A stretch of DNA of 64,000 nucleotides from Actinotignum schaalii (GCF_000724605.1 NZ_CP008802.1:1240001-1304000); one strand, 5' to 3'; counted from the first letter of the stretch, positions 48,893 to 58,346 are shown. Numbers and translations are program-made. Notes: a model not told the origin generated them from the sequence alone.

Positions 48893-50881
48893 ATGCGCCT
48901 CGAAGATATTTACGAGGAACAGCCACCAGAATTTTACGAAACTCGCACGCACGCGGAAGGGCCCAGCGGCAAGCTCCCGCTCACGGAAGATTTCTTGCGC
49001 AATGCGCCTTCGGGATACATTTTCTCGATGACGCAGGGCCGCGGCATGGGTTGGGAAGCCGATGACCTCGCCAATGACGACATCATGATGATCTCCACCC
49101 TCGGCGGCCTGCGCGATGCGGACGGCAATCCCACGGCCCTCGGCCTGCACACCGGGCATTTCGAGCTCGGCATGCTGCTGGACGAAGCGGCCAAGGAATT
49201 CAAGCGGCTCGACCATATTCCGTACGCGACTTTTGTGTCCGATCCGTGTGATGGGCGCTCCCAGGGCACCACCGGAATGTTTGACTCGCTTCCGTATCGG
49301 AACGACGCCGCAATGGTCTTCCGCCGCCAGATCAGATCGCTCCCCACCCGCACCGCGGTGCTGGGCGTGGCCTCGTGTGACAAGGGCCTGCCGGCCCTCA
49401 TGATGGCGCTCGTTTCCCAGCATGACACCCCGACCATCCTGGTGCCGGGCGGCGCCACCCTCAAGGCGTACGACCATGAGGATCTGGGGACGGTTCAAAC
49501 CGTGGGTATTCGCTTTGCCGCCGGGGAAATGACCCTGGAAGAAGCCATGATTGAAGGCTGCCGGGCCTGTGCTTCGGGCGGGGGCGGCTGCCAGTTCCTC
49601 GGCACCGCGGCTACCTCGCAGGTGGTGGGGGAAGCCCTCGGGCTAGCCCTCCCGCATTCTGCGCTCTGCCCCTCGGGTGAGGATATTTGGAAGAACCTCG
49701 GCACTGCCTCGGCCCGGGCCCTCCTGGGCCTGAAGCGCGAAGGTATCACCACAAAGGATGTCATCACCGATAAGTCCATCGAAAATGCCATGGTGCTGCA
49801 CGCGGCATTCGGTGGCTCCACGAACCTGCTGCTCCACCTCACGGCCATCGCCTATGAGGCGGGCTGCAAGGTCCCCACGGTTGATGATTGGGAGCGCATT
49901 AATAAGAAGGTTCCGCGCCTGGTTTCCGTGATGCCGATTGGCCCAGTGCATTTCCCCACCGGGGTTGCCTACCTGGCCGGCGGTGTGCCGGAAGCCATGC
50001 TGCACCTGCGCGATCTGGGGCTGCTCCACCTGGATGCTCTGACCGTGACCGGGCAAACCGTGGGCGCGAACCTCGAGTGGTGGGAGAAGTCTGATCGCCG
50101 CGCCCGCGTGCAGGAGCGCCTGCTGCGTGTCAATAAGATCCCCAAGGATGATGTGATTATGGATCCGGAGAAGGCCCACCGTAACGGCCTGACCTCCACC
50201 GTCACGTTCCCGAAGGGCAATATCGCGCCGGAAGGCTCGGTGGTGAAATCCACGGCCATTGACCCGAGCGTGGTGGGTGAGGATGGGGTATTCCGCCAGA
50301 CCGGGCCGGCCCGCATTTTCGTGCATGAGAAGGACGCCATGGCCGCGCTCAAGGACGGCAAGATCCACGCCGGCGATGTCATGGTGATCGCGGGTATCGG
50401 ACCTTCGGGCACCGGAATGGAGGAAACCTACCAGCTCACCTCCGCCCTCAAGAAGCTCCCCTACGGGAAGCACGTTTCCCTTATTACGGATGCGCGTTTC
50501 TCCGGAGTGTCGACCGGGGCTTGCTTCGGGCACGTGGGGCCGGAAGCCCTGGCGGGCGGCCCCATCGGGAAGCTCCAGGAAGGCGATCTCATCGAGATCG
50601 TGGTGGATACCGTCAACCTGGAGGGCTCACTCAACTTCGTGGGCCGACCCGGGGAGGAGGTCAGCTGGAAGGAAGGTGCCACTATTCTTGCCGAGCGACC
50701 CTCGAACCCGGATCTAGCTCCGGACGAGGACCTTCCCGATGACACGCGCCTGTGGGCCGCGCTCCAGGATGCTTCCGGAGGGATTTGGCGCGGTTGCGTG
50801 TACGACGTCGACCGGATCGTCGAAACCCTGCGGGCAGGGCGCGCCGCGCTCAAGGAAGCCGGGGTGGCCTGGGCGCAATAA
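48893..50881 (+). CDS. D-xylonate dehydratase (IlvD/Edd family, YjhG/YagF type)
   Basis: A 662-aa iron-sulfur dehydratase, with the length (about 655) and N-terminus (LPLTEDFL, GRGMGW) of the YjhG/YagF branch rather than IlvD or Edd. Cluster cysteines appear in SDPCDGRSQGTTGM, VASCDKGLPALMM and GGGGCQFLGTAAT. It removes water from D-xylonate to give 2-keto-3-deoxy-D-xylonate, the substrate of the aldolase encoded 22 nt upstream. GGAG precedes the ATG. A strong terminator follows. Confidence 0.9.
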   Translation: MRLEDIYEEQPPEFYETRTHAEGPSGKLPLTEDFLRNAPSGYIFSMTQGRGMGWEADDLANDDIMMISTLGGLRDADGNPTALGLHTGHFELGMLLDEAAKEFKRLDHIPYATFVSDPCDGRSQGTTGMFDSLPYRNDAAMVFRRQIRSLPTRTAVLGVASCDKGLPALMMALVSQHDTPTILVPGGATLKAYDHEDLGTVQTVGIRFAAGEMTLEEAMIEGCRACASGGGGCQFLGTAATSQVVGEALGLALPHSALCPSGEDIWKNLGTASARALLGLKREGITTKDVITDKSIENAMVLHAAFGGSTNLLLHLTAIAYEAGCKVPTVDDWERINKKVPRLVSVMPIGPVHFPTGVAYLAGGVPEAMLHLRDLGLLHLDALTVTGQTVGANLEWWEKSDRRARVQERLLRVNKIPKDDVIMDPEKAHRNGLTSTVTFPKGNIAPEGSVVKSTAIDPSVVGEDGVFRQTGPARIFVHEKDAMAALKDGKIHAGDVMVIAGIGPSGTGMEETYQLTSALKKLPYGKHVSLITDARFSGVSTGACFGHVGPEALAGGPIGKLQEGDLIEIVVDTVNLEGSLNFVGRPGEEVSWKEGATILAERPSNPDLAPDEDLPDDTRLWAALQDASGGIWRGCVYDVDRIVETLRAGRAALKEAGVAWAQ

Positions 50882-50963
50882 ATCGGGGCTAGGCCCTCAC
50901 GCGGGGCCAGCTCCTCAATCGGAGCTAGATCTCCATAACCCGTCAGCATCGAGCTGACACACC

Positions 50964-51004
50964 GCGGGCGGCTTGATCGCACTCATCAAGCCGCCCGCAC
51001 TTTT
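50964..51004 (+). terminator. rho-independent terminator of the xylonate operon
   Basis: A perfect 14-bp stem (GCGGGCGGCTTGAT 50964-50977, ATCAAGCCGCCCGC 50985-50998) with a 7-nt loop, followed by ACTTTT. The strongest terminator in the window. Confidence 0.88.
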
Positions 51005-51060
51005 ATGAACATGTTTCGGGTGTCCCGTTAGCTCGCTACTCAGCACGCCTCGGGCGCTTG

Positions 51061-51170
51061 CTCAGCGCCCCGCGTACTTGCTCAGCGCCCCGCGTACTTG
51101 CTCAGCGCCCCGCGTACTTGCTCAGCGCCCCGCGTACTTGCTCAGCGCCCCGCGCACTCGCTCAGCGCCC
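51061..51170 (+). repeat. 20-bp tandem repeat, 5.5 copies
   Basis: CTCAGCGCCCCGCGTACTTG occurs four times without mismatch (51061-51140), a fifth time with two changes (51141-51160) and as a half copy that carries the stop codon of the HAD gene (51161-51170). A degenerate copy precedes it at about 51039-51060. Confidence 0.92.
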
Positions 51171-52025
51171 CTCCCTCACCTCCGCGATCCGGTTGCACAG
51201 CGCGGCGACGGCGTCTTCATCATTGGAGCCGATCTCGTAGGCGGAAATGTCCTTGACGGCCGCCACCGAATTGGACGGGCAGATCGCCACGCCCACTTCG
51301 CGCAGCCAGGGCAGGTCATTGGCGGAATCACCGATGCCGGCGGTGCGCGCCACCGGAACGCCCAGCCCCTCGAGGATGGTGCGCAGCGCCACCCATTTAT
51401 CGGTGGCCGGGCTGGTCACTTCGATGGTGCCGTCATAGGAGCGCGCCGCGTTGGGGAACTCCGCCGCGAGGTCGGCGCGGATGCGCTCGTATTCGGCGTC
51501 GTTTGCGAACAGCGCGGCCTTGAGGCGGTCCTCGCGCGGCAGCGCCTCCAGGTCCGCCACGATGGGCTGCTCACCTTCGTTGCGTTCGGCTAGCACCCGC
51601 ACCGCTTCGCCGTCTTCCTTCGCGAAAAGATGGTCGCGCCCGAAAATAACCAGCTGAAGTTCGTGCGTGCGGCAAAAGTCGAGGATGCGCGCGTAGAGGG
51701 CGTCGTCCATGGGTTCGTACGACGCCGCGCCCGCCGCTCCATGCGCGTATTCCCGCACGGATGCCACCGCCATCGCGCCGCTCGCCGCGATGAGCGGGCC
51801 GTCAATATTGGCACGCTCGTAAATCCCGACGGTAGCCGGGTATACCCGGCCGGTCGCCACAATAATCGCGACGCCGGTGGCGTGCAACCGGGCCAGCGCC
51901 GCAATCGTGGCATCGGAAACGTGTTTGTCATTGCGCGCCAGGGTGCCGTCCAAATCGAGGGCCAGCGCGTCAATGGTGAGAAGTTCTGCGGGAAGCTCAG
52001 CTTCCAGGTCCACATGAATAGCCAT
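51162..52025 (-). CDS. HAD-superfamily sugar-phosphatase-like hydrolase (Cof type)
   Basis: A 287-aa HAD phosphatase of subclass IIB. Motif I is LDLDGTLARND, motif II TGR in IIVATGRVY, motif III Lys in DKWVAL and motif IV GDSANDLPWL. Cof-type enzymes dephosphorylate sugar phosphates or FMN. The start is set at 52025, with GGAG 2-3 nt before the ATG; the frame further upstream is GC-rich spacer. Its stop codon falls in a 20-bp tandem repeat. Separate from the xylonate operon by strand. Confidence 0.86.
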   Translation of the reverse strand: MAIHVDLEAELPAELLTIDALALDLDGTLARNDKHVSDATIAALARLHATGVAIIVATGRVYPATVGIYERANIDGPLIAASGAMAVASVREYAHGAAGAASYEPMDDALYARILDFCRTHELQLVIFGRDHLFAKEDGEAVRVLAERNEGEQPIVADLEALPREDRLKAALFANDAEYERIRADLAAEFPNAARSYDGTIEVTSPATDKWVALRTILEGLGVPVARTAGIGDSANDLPWLREVGVAICPSNSVAAVKDISAYEIGSNDEDAVAALCNRIAEVREGR

Positions 52026-52152
52026 ATCTCCACGGTACGCTACTCGCGCGCCCTCCGGGAGGGGCTGCGCCGCCCGCGGCCCACTCACCGAGCGGCTGGC
52101 CTGCCCGAACGCACCCGCGGCCCGCGCGGGCCACGCCCCGCACCCGGCGCAG

Positions 52153-52665
52153 CTACCGGTGGCTAATCGTTTCCTTCCCGTCCTTCCCGTGGATTTCCAC
52201 CAGCTGCGCGGTGGCCGACTGGCCGTCCTTGGCAACCTCAGTGATATCAATCGTCAGGGCCAGCTCACCCCAGGCCGGATCCGGGCTGGCCGGCTTGGGG
52301 GTCTCACCCGGGCGAGTCACGATTTTCGGATCCACGGTTTCCAAACCCAGCTCCTGCGGCGAATAGCTTTCCAGCCCCGCGATAGTCACCCGCGCTCCCC
52401 CGCATTGCGGCGGGTAGCTCTCCAGGAACACATCGCACATGGTGGCCACCCCACCCGACATAATGACCCCGCCGCGCACCTTCACTTCGCCAGTACCGTG
52501 CGCGATAGCCTCAGACGGGAACTGCGCAGTATCCCCGGGCCCGCCCGGGAGGGGCGTGGCCGGTGGCGGCGTCGTCGTATCACCACTGCATCCGCCCAGG
52601 CCCGCCGCGCCACAGAACGCAGCCACCACTCCCGCGGCAACAGCCACCATTTTCCTGCTCCGCAT
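52153..52665 (-). CDS. uncharacterised lipoprotein
   Basis: A 170-aa protein with an Arg/Lys start, hydrophobic signal and lipobox LGGC (Cys about residue 26), then a Thr/Pro-rich linker. Two further cysteines (TMCDVFLESYPPQCGG) could form a disulfide. No family recognised. It may share a transcript with the HAD gene downstream (127 bp). Confidence 0.65.
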   Translation of the reverse strand: MRSRKMVAVAAGVVAAFCGAAGLGGCSGDTTTPPPATPLPGGPGDTAQFPSEAIAHGTGEVKVRGGVIMSGGVATMCDVFLESYPPQCGGARVTIAGLESYSPQELGLETVDPKIVTRPGETPKPASPDPAWGELALTIDITEVAKDGQSATAQLVEIHGKDGKETISHR

Positions 52666-52715
52666 CTTCTGCCTTTCGTTTCTGGGCCCGCGCCCGCGAA
52701 AATCCCCGCGCCCCG

Positions 52716-52770
52716 GTAAACACTGTTCTCCGTAAACACCGTTTTTTCGTGAGCACCGTTCACCGTGCCC
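52716..52770. repeat. three imperfect 16-bp repeats upstream of lipoprotein
   Basis: GTAAACACTGTT, GTAAACACCGTT and GTGAGCACCGTT recur at about 16-17-bp spacing. They are possible binding sites for one regulator or simple tandem duplication; no promoter can be assigned. Confidence 0.35.
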
Positions 52771-52806
52771 GGGAATCCGCCGCGCCTCGCGCGAATCTGC
52801 CCGCGC

Positions 52807-54420
52807 TTACTGGTAACTCACAAACGCCGGCATCGGCTCCACCTGGGTGTAGGTTTCCTCCGGCGTGAGCATCGGTTTGTCCTCATCGTAGAAGTTCTTC
52901 CAGCCCCATGCCACACCGGCGGGCGCGTAGCTGTGCAGGGTGCGCCAGGTATCCTGCTTGGCGGCCTGGCTGCCCTGGCCGTCGGCGTGAATGACCAGCG
53001 CGACTTCGGCACGCGACTGGTCAAGCTGGTCAACATCGCGCAGCATCTGCACCTGGAACTGGTGCAGGATCACAACCTTCTGGGGCAGCTGATTCTCGCG
53101 CACAAAATCGGCGAGCCACCGCACCGTCTCGTTCACCTCGGCGATCTCCACGTGGCCGATGCGCTCCAGCGGGAAATCCTCCGGGCCGAGGCGCCATTCC
53201 GGATCCAGCGCGATCCCCACATTCGGGTAGCGCAGCAGCTTCTCATAGCGTTTGACCTGCTCAGGGAAGCTGGAGCGCCCGGGCTGGAAATCGAGAACCA
53301 CGTACTGGCCGTGGCGCGCCGCCGCCTCAATATAGGGCACGAAAATATCCGGATCCCATTCGTGGGAATAATTGCCGTCATCCCCGGCCGCCCCGGCCGC
53401 CACCGTCACGATGAGCTCCATCGCGGGGATCACCGTATCCTGTGTGAGCGCGCGGTACGGCTGGGCATGCTCCGCGGCACGCGTCGCAGTTTCCTCCACG
53501 CCCTGCTCGCCAAGCACCCCGAGCGCGGCCGTGACCGGCGAACCGTAGAGCGCAACATACCGTTTGCCCTCCAGCACCAGCTGCCCGCCGCCGGGTAGTT
53601 CCGTCCCGGTGCGCGCCGCGGCCAACTGCCAGCTGAGATTCGGAAGGTCGACGCCGAAACTGGCCACCGCCGCCGCACGTCCCGCGAGCGCCTGGATAGT
53701 TGCACTGCTTGCGCGCGGATCAGGACCTGATTCGACGACGGCGCCACCTGCCGCGCGCACCGTGGCCAGGGTGGCGGGATTCGCGCCATCAGTAATGACG
53801 GGGAATGCCGCGGTGGTGGTGGCCGGCAGGTAGTGGATATCGGTGGGCGCGGGGTGGGTTGGGCCGGTCTGAGCGGGCTGGTCAGTGCCGGCTGGCTGCG
53901 CGGCACTTCCGGACTGCGCAGATTCCCGACCCGCCGCGGGCGGGTACTCGTCGGCTCCGCCGCTCAACCAGGCCGGCTTCGCGGTTCCCACCAGCAGGGT
54001 GTGCTGCACGCCGAGCCGCTCAAATTCGGCGGCGAGGGCACCCTTTGTGCCCTGCGCTTCCGCATTCTCCACCAGGAACACCGGTACGCCCAGCGATTGC
54101 GCCAGCTCACCGGCCTGTCCTACGGAGCCTGGGTCGCTCAGCACCGCGACGTGGGCGCTGGCAAAAAGCGCGGCGGAGGCGGCGATGGCACCTTCCGCGT
54201 CCGTGGCGGGAAGTACCAAGTCCGCTTGCGGTGCGCGATGCACGGCGATGGGGCCGCGCTCGGCGGCGCTCGGCGCGCCGCTACATGAACTGAGGCTGAG
54301 AGCTAGTACAAGGGCCAGCACGGTGAGCAGGCCGAACGAGGCCAGGTGCGGGCGGCGGGCGGTGCGCGAACATGTGAATGGCGTGGTGGCGGTGCTGGGT
54401 CGACGGTGACGATGCGGCAC
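52807..54420 (-). CDS. large secreted lipoprotein, actinobacterial type, unknown function
   Basis: A 537-aa lipoprotein. The start is GTG at 54420 with AAGGAAGG 6 nt upstream; signal anchor and lipobox LSSC follow after a 30-residue basic region. The first half resembles cell-wall-binding repeat 2 folds (ADLVLPATDAEGAIAASAALF, LLVGT). The second half (ELIVTVAAGAAGDDGNYSHE, YVVLDFQPGRSSF, VGIALDPEWRL, HQFQVQML, GVAWGWKNFY) looks like a TIM-barrel glycosidase-like domain with conserved acidic residues. Possible wall-associated glycan enzyme; unproven. Confidence 0.68.
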   Translation of the reverse strand: MPHRHRRPSTATTPFTCSRTARRPHLASFGLLTVLALVLALSLSSCSGAPSAAERGPIAVHRAPQADLVLPATDAEGAIAASAALFASAHVAVLSDPGSVGQAGELAQSLGVPVFLVENAEAQGTKGALAAEFERLGVQHTLLVGTAKPAWLSGGADEYPPAAGRESAQSGSAAQPAGTDQPAQTGPTHPAPTDIHYLPATTTAAFPVITDGANPATLATVRAAGGAVVESGPDPRASSATIQALAGRAAAVASFGVDLPNLSWQLAAARTGTELPGGGQLVLEGKRYVALYGSPVTAALGVLGEQGVEETATRAAEHAQPYRALTQDTVIPAMELIVTVAAGAAGDDGNYSHEWDPDIFVPYIEAAARHGQYVVLDFQPGRSSFPEQVKRYEKLLRYPNVGIALDPEWRLGPEDFPLERIGHVEIAEVNETVRWLADFVRENQLPQKVVILHQFQVQMLRDVDQLDQSRAEVALVIHADGQGSQAAKQDTWRTLHSYAPAGVAWGWKNFYDEDKPMLTPEETYTQVEPMPAFVSYQ

Positions 54421-54562
54421 AAAACTTCCTTCCTTCGGCGCCTTTCCAGGGTAGCGATAATGCGCCGCCCGCGCATCCCCGCCGGTGCGCACTACCGGCT
54501 CACGGTGCGTTCCGCGGCTAGCCCCGTGACACACCGCCCGCTACGCCAAGCCACGCCGGCGC

Positions 54563-55300
54563 CTACTCCGAAAGCGGCTCCTCGCCCACCTCCGCTCGGT
54601 AGTCGGCGAGGAGCGCTGCCGCGAAGGCGGCGTCGTCGGAATTAATGGAACGGAGCACGCGGGCCGGAACCCCGCCGACCACGCTGCCCGGCGGGACGTC
54701 GCGCACAACCACGGCGCCGGCGCCCACCACGGAATTTTCGCCGATGGTCACGCCGCCGGCGATGGACGCGCCCATGCCGATCCAGACGTTATTTTCGATG
54801 GTGATGGGGCGGCCGTATTCGAGGCGCGTGGCGCGCAGAGCTGGGTCGATGGGGTGCGAGGCGCAGGAGATGGTGACGTGCGGGGCGATGAGCACCCCGG
54901 CGCCGATGCGCACCGGGCACAGGTCCAGAATCACCGCGCCGGTATTAATAAAGGAGCCCTCCCCCAGGCTGATATTTACGCCGTAATCGCAGGTGAACGG
55001 GCGCACGATCTGCGCGCCGGCCCCGAAACCGCCGAGGAGTTCGCGCAGGATGTGGCTCGCGCGCGGGCTGCCCCAGGCGGCGTCGGCGTTGAATTCTTCC
55101 AGTAGCGCGATGGCGCGTTCGCGCACCCGGGCTTGCGTTGGCCCCCAGCGGTAGAGCCGACCTTCCACCATGCGCCGCCATTGCACGTCGGTTTCTTCGC
55201 CCGGGATCGGGCAGCGGGAGCGTTCGGGCAGCTCGGCGACGTGCGGGCGGGCAATGCGCGTGCGGGCGATATGGCGCGGGTTTCGGGGAGTTTCTAGCAT
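54563..55300 (-). CDS. hexapeptide-repeat acetyltransferase, second copy
   Basis: A 245-aa left-handed beta-helix acetyltransferase related to the one at 29825-30538: RRMVEGRLYRWGPTQARVRERA cap, VNISLGEGSFINTGAVILDL, catalytic His in SCASHPIDP, NVWIGMGASIAGGVTIGEN. It carries about 40 extra N-terminal residues rich in Arg and Pro. AAGGAA precedes the ATG. Sugar O-acetylation is the family function; substrate unknown. Confidence 0.82.
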   Translation of the reverse strand: MLETPRNPRHIARTRIARPHVAELPERSRCPIPGEETDVQWRRMVEGRLYRWGPTQARVRERAIALLEEFNADAAWGSPRASHILRELLGGFGAGAQIVRPFTCDYGVNISLGEGSFINTGAVILDLCPVRIGAGVLIAPHVTISCASHPIDPALRATRLEYGRPITIENNVWIGMGASIAGGVTIGENSVVGAGAVVVRDVPPGSVVGGVPARVLRSINSDDAAFAAALLADYRAEVGEEPLSE

Positions 55301-55330
55301 GGTGATTCCTTAGATTCGTGCGCGGTGTTT

Positions 55331-55379
55331 GTTAGCTACGGTGCGCGGTGCTAGCGACGGTGCGCGGTGCTAGCGACGG
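55331..55379 (+). repeat. tandem repeat of about 20 bp
   Basis: Two adjacent copies of a unit resembling GACGGTGCGCGGTGCTAGC, plus a partial one, upstream of the acetyltransferase. Confidence 0.65.
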
Positions 55380-55402
55380 CCGAAAAGTAGTACGACGACG
55401 CC

Positions 55403-55438
55403 CGTGCGGGGCGAGTAGTGACCTACCCGCCCCGCACG
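55403..55438 (-). terminator. terminator of the xylose ABC operon
   Basis: A perfect 11-bp stem (CGTGCGGGGCG 55403-55413, CGCCCCGCACG 55428-55438) 27 bp past the permease stop. Confidence 0.68.
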
Positions 55439-55464
55439 ACCCCGGAGGAGTGCAATTCCGGAGA

Positions 55465-56796
55465 TTATTTCTTGCGGTTAGCAACCATATCGAAAGCGAC
55501 GGCAAGAATAACCACGAGGCCCTTAATGGACTGCTGCCAGGCGGAATCGACGTTGAGAATCGACAGACCCATATTGAGCACGCCCATAATAAAGGCACCG
55601 ATAATAGCCCCGGAAAGCCGGCCGCGCCCACCGGTCACCGCCACCCCGCCAATGAAGGCCGCGGCGATGGCATCCAGTTCGTAGCCGTTTCCGGCCGTGG
55701 CCACGGCCGCACCCGCACGCGACGTCGTCACAATCCCCGCGAGCGCGGACAGCACACCCATATTGACGAAGACGAGGAAATCCACCCGCTTGGTATTGAC
55801 ACCGGAGAGCTTCGCGGCTTCCAGGTTGCCGCCCACGGCGTAGACGTGCCGGCCGAAAACGGTGCGGTTCATGACGAAGGCGTAGATCATCACGAGCACG
55901 CCGATAATAACGAGCACAATCGGGGTGCCGCCGGCCGAAAGCGAGAGCACGTAGGCCACCGCCATAATGCCGACCGCGAGGATGAGGTTGCGGATCCAGA
56001 AGCTCGCCGCGGATTCGAGCGGTGCTCCCCCGCGGGCGCGGGCCCGGCGCTTACGCAGCGCGCTGACCAGCATGCCCGCCACGGCCAGCAGGCCGATAAG
56101 GAGGGTGAGCACATCGCAATCACGCAGGAAACTCGGGGTGAAGAAGCCGAGCCAATTCGGCAGCGAGCCGTTCGCGATGGAAACGAAGCCGCCGGGCAGG
56201 CCGGAAATGGTGCGTTCCACCAGCACAATGGCCAGGCCGCGGAAGATGAGCATGCCGCCCAGCGTGACGATGAAGGCGGGGATGCCCACGTAGGCAACCC
56301 AGAAGCCCTGCCAGCAGCCGATAAGAGCGCCGATAAGGAGTCCGGCCACCACCGCGACCGGCCAGGACCAGCCCATGGAATCCATCATGAGTGCCACAAC
56401 GCCGCCCACGAAAGCCACCACCGAGCCGACTGAGAGGTCAATATGCCGGGCAATAATGACGATCGTCATGCCGATGGTCAAAATAAGCACGTAGGCGTTC
56501 TGCTGGATGAGGGAAGCCACGTTATTCGGGGCGAGGAGCAGGCCCTTCGTGAGGACCTGGAACAGCAGAATAATAATGACGAGGGCCAGCAGGATGCCGT
56601 ACTGGCGCAGGTTAATGCCACCCAGTTTCGCGCCGGCGCGGTTGGCGGTGGCCGGATCCTCGGATTTCTTGGGCGCGCGCACCGCGGGAACAGCGCGTGC
56701 CGCGGCGGTTTCGGTGCCGGTTGCGGTTTCGGTGCCGGCGGCCCTCGCGCCGCCCGCACCAGCCGCGCCCGTGGTTACCTCAGGTTTCTCGCTCAT
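55465..56796 (-). CDS. xylH: xylose-type sugar ABC transporter permease
   Basis: A 443-aa membrane component of a XylFGH/Mms-type importer, with about ten helices. Family marks are GMTIVIIARHIDLSVGS, AFIVTLGGMLIFRG, FGRHVYAVGGNLEAAKLSGVN and GGVAVTGGRGRLSGA. A 60-residue Ala/Thr/Glu-rich cytoplasmic N-terminus precedes helix 1. Its start overlaps the ATPase stop by 4 nt. Proximity to xylA and xylB makes D-xylose the probable substrate. Confidence 0.9.
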   Translation of the reverse strand: MSEKPEVTTGAAGAGGARAAGTETATGTETAAARAVPAVRAPKKSEDPATANRAGAKLGGINLRQYGILLALVIIILLFQVLTKGLLLAPNNVASLIQQNAYVLILTIGMTIVIIARHIDLSVGSVVAFVGGVVALMMDSMGWSWPVAVVAGLLIGALIGCWQGFWVAYVGIPAFIVTLGGMLIFRGLAIVLVERTISGLPGGFVSIANGSLPNWLGFFTPSFLRDCDVLTLLIGLLAVAGMLVSALRKRRARARGGAPLESAASFWIRNLILAVGIMAVAYVLSLSAGGTPIVLVIIGVLVMIYAFVMNRTVFGRHVYAVGGNLEAAKLSGVNTKRVDFLVFVNMGVLSALAGIVTTSRAGAAVATAGNGYELDAIAAAFIGGVAVTGGRGRLSGAIIGAFIMGVLNMGLSILNVDSAWQQSIKGLVVILAVAFDMVANRKK

Positions 56797-58346
56797 GCTA
56801 CCTGTCCTTCCTTGCGTTCACCGGCCATGTAGCTCATGAGCTTTTCCTGGCTCGCGTCTTCGCGCGCGAAGCAGCCCGTGACTTTTCCGGCGTTGAGTGT
56901 GTAAATGCGGTCGCAGATTCCCAGCAATTCGGGAAGCTCGGAGGAAATCACCAGAACACCCTTGCCCTGGTCCGCTAGTTCGTTAATGATTTGGTAGATT
57001 TCGTATTTCGCGCCGACGTCGATGCCGCGCGTCGGTTCGTCCAAAATGAGGAGCTCCGGATCGGTGTACATCCACTTGGAGAGCACCACCTTCTGCTGGT
57101 TTCCACCCGAAAGCGAGGAGACCAGCGCCCGGTTCGAGGAGGTTTTAATCCGCATCGACTTCCGGTAGCCATCCACCACCCTGGTTTCTTCATGCTCGTC
57201 GATCACCCCGCCGCGCACGAGTTTGCGCAGCGCAGCGGAGGTGACATTAAGTTGCACATCCTGGATGAGGTTGAGCCCCAAGCTCTTGCGATCTTCGGGA
57301 ACGTAGGCAATACCTGCCTTAATGGCCTTGCCCACGGTGGAGGTATCCACCTCCTTGCCGTGCATCCGCACCGTCCCGGAGATCTTTGTTCCGTAGGAAT
57401 GCCCGAAGAGGCTCATGGCCAGCTCGGTACGCCCGGCCCCCATAAGCCCGGCGATACCCACAATTTCCCCGGCCCGCACGTTAATCGCGGCGTCGTCCAC
57501 CACTTTCCGCCCGGTATCGAGGGGATGGTAGGCGGTCCAGCCTTCCACCTCCAGGAGCATCTCCCCCACGTTCGGGGTGTGCTCCGGGTAGCGGTTGGTG
57601 AGCTCACGGCCCACCATATGGCGAATAATTTCCGCTTCGCTAATGGCACCCTCACCCTTCATCGGCCAGGTGCCCACCGCGTGACCGTCGCGAATAATGG
57701 TGACATTATCGGCGATCTCAGCGATCTCGTTGAGCTTATGGGAAATAATGATCTGGGAAACGCCCTGCGCCTGGAGCTGGCGCATGAGGTTGAGCAGGTG
57801 TTCAGAATCGTCATCATTGAGGGCCGCGGTGGGCTCGTCAAGAATGAGGAGCTTGACGTTCTTGGATAGCGCCTTCGCGATTTCCACCAGCTGCTGTTTG
57901 CCTACGCCCAGGTCCACCACTTCCGTGGTGGGGTCGACGTCGAGGCCCACTTTGGCCAGCAGGATCGCGGCGCGATCATTCGTCTTATTCCAGTCGATAG
58001 CCCCGAAGCGGGTAATTTCGGAACCGAGGAAAATATTTTCCGCCACCGAGAGGAAGGGCGAAAGCGCCAGCTCCTGGTGAATAATAACGATTCCGGACCG
58101 CTCCGAGTCCTTAATGGTGGAGAACTTGACCGGTTCGTGATCGTAAATAATCTCGCCCTCGTAAGTGCCGTGCGGCCACACGCCGGAAAGCACCTTCATA
58201 AGGGTGGATTTCCCGGCGCCGTTCTCCCCGCATATCGCGTGGATTTCCCCGCGTTTGACATTGAGGGTTACGTCGTCGAGAGCGCGCACGCCGGAAAAGT
58301 CCTTGACGATCCCGCGCATCTCCAAAATATTTTCGTCTGAATACAT
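56793..58346 (-). CDS. xylG: xylose-type sugar ABC transporter ATP-binding protein
   Basis: A 517-aa double-ATPase of the sugar importer family. The first domain has Walker A CGENGAGKST and Walker B LLILDEPTAAL; the second has a degenerate P-loop (GLMGAGRTE) but intact SLSGGNQQKVVLSKW and LLILDEPTRGID. AGGAGG precedes the ATG, 9 nt after the binding-protein stop. Drives uptake with XylH and the lipoprotein. Confidence 0.92.
   Translation of the reverse strand: MYSDENILEMRGIVKDFSGVRALDDVTLNVKRGEIHAICGENGAGKSTLMKVLSGVWPHGTYEGEIIYDHEPVKFSTIKDSERSGIVIIHQELALSPFLSVAENIFLGSEITRFGAIDWNKTNDRAAILLAKVGLDVDPTTEVVDLGVGKQQLVEIAKALSKNVKLLILDEPTAALNDDDSEHLLNLMRQLQAQGVSQIIISHKLNEIAEIADNVTIIRDGHAVGTWPMKGEGAISEAEIIRHMVGRELTNRYPEHTPNVGEMLLEVEGWTAYHPLDTGRKVVDDAAINVRAGEIVGIAGLMGAGRTELAMSLFGHSYGTKISGTVRMHGKEVDTSTVGKAIKAGIAYVPEDRKSLGLNLIQDVQLNVTSAALRKLVRGGVIDEHEETRVVDGYRKSMRIKTSSNRALVSSLSGGNQQKVVLSKWMYTDPELLILDEPTRGIDVGAKYEIYQIINELADQGKGVLVISSELPELLGICDRIYTLNAGKVTGCFAREDASQEKLMSYMAGERKEGQVA

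Noticed and set aside
51061-51170. CRISPR-like array
   Set aside because: The 20-bp units abut each other with no unique spacers and no cas genes are near; it is a tandem repeat.
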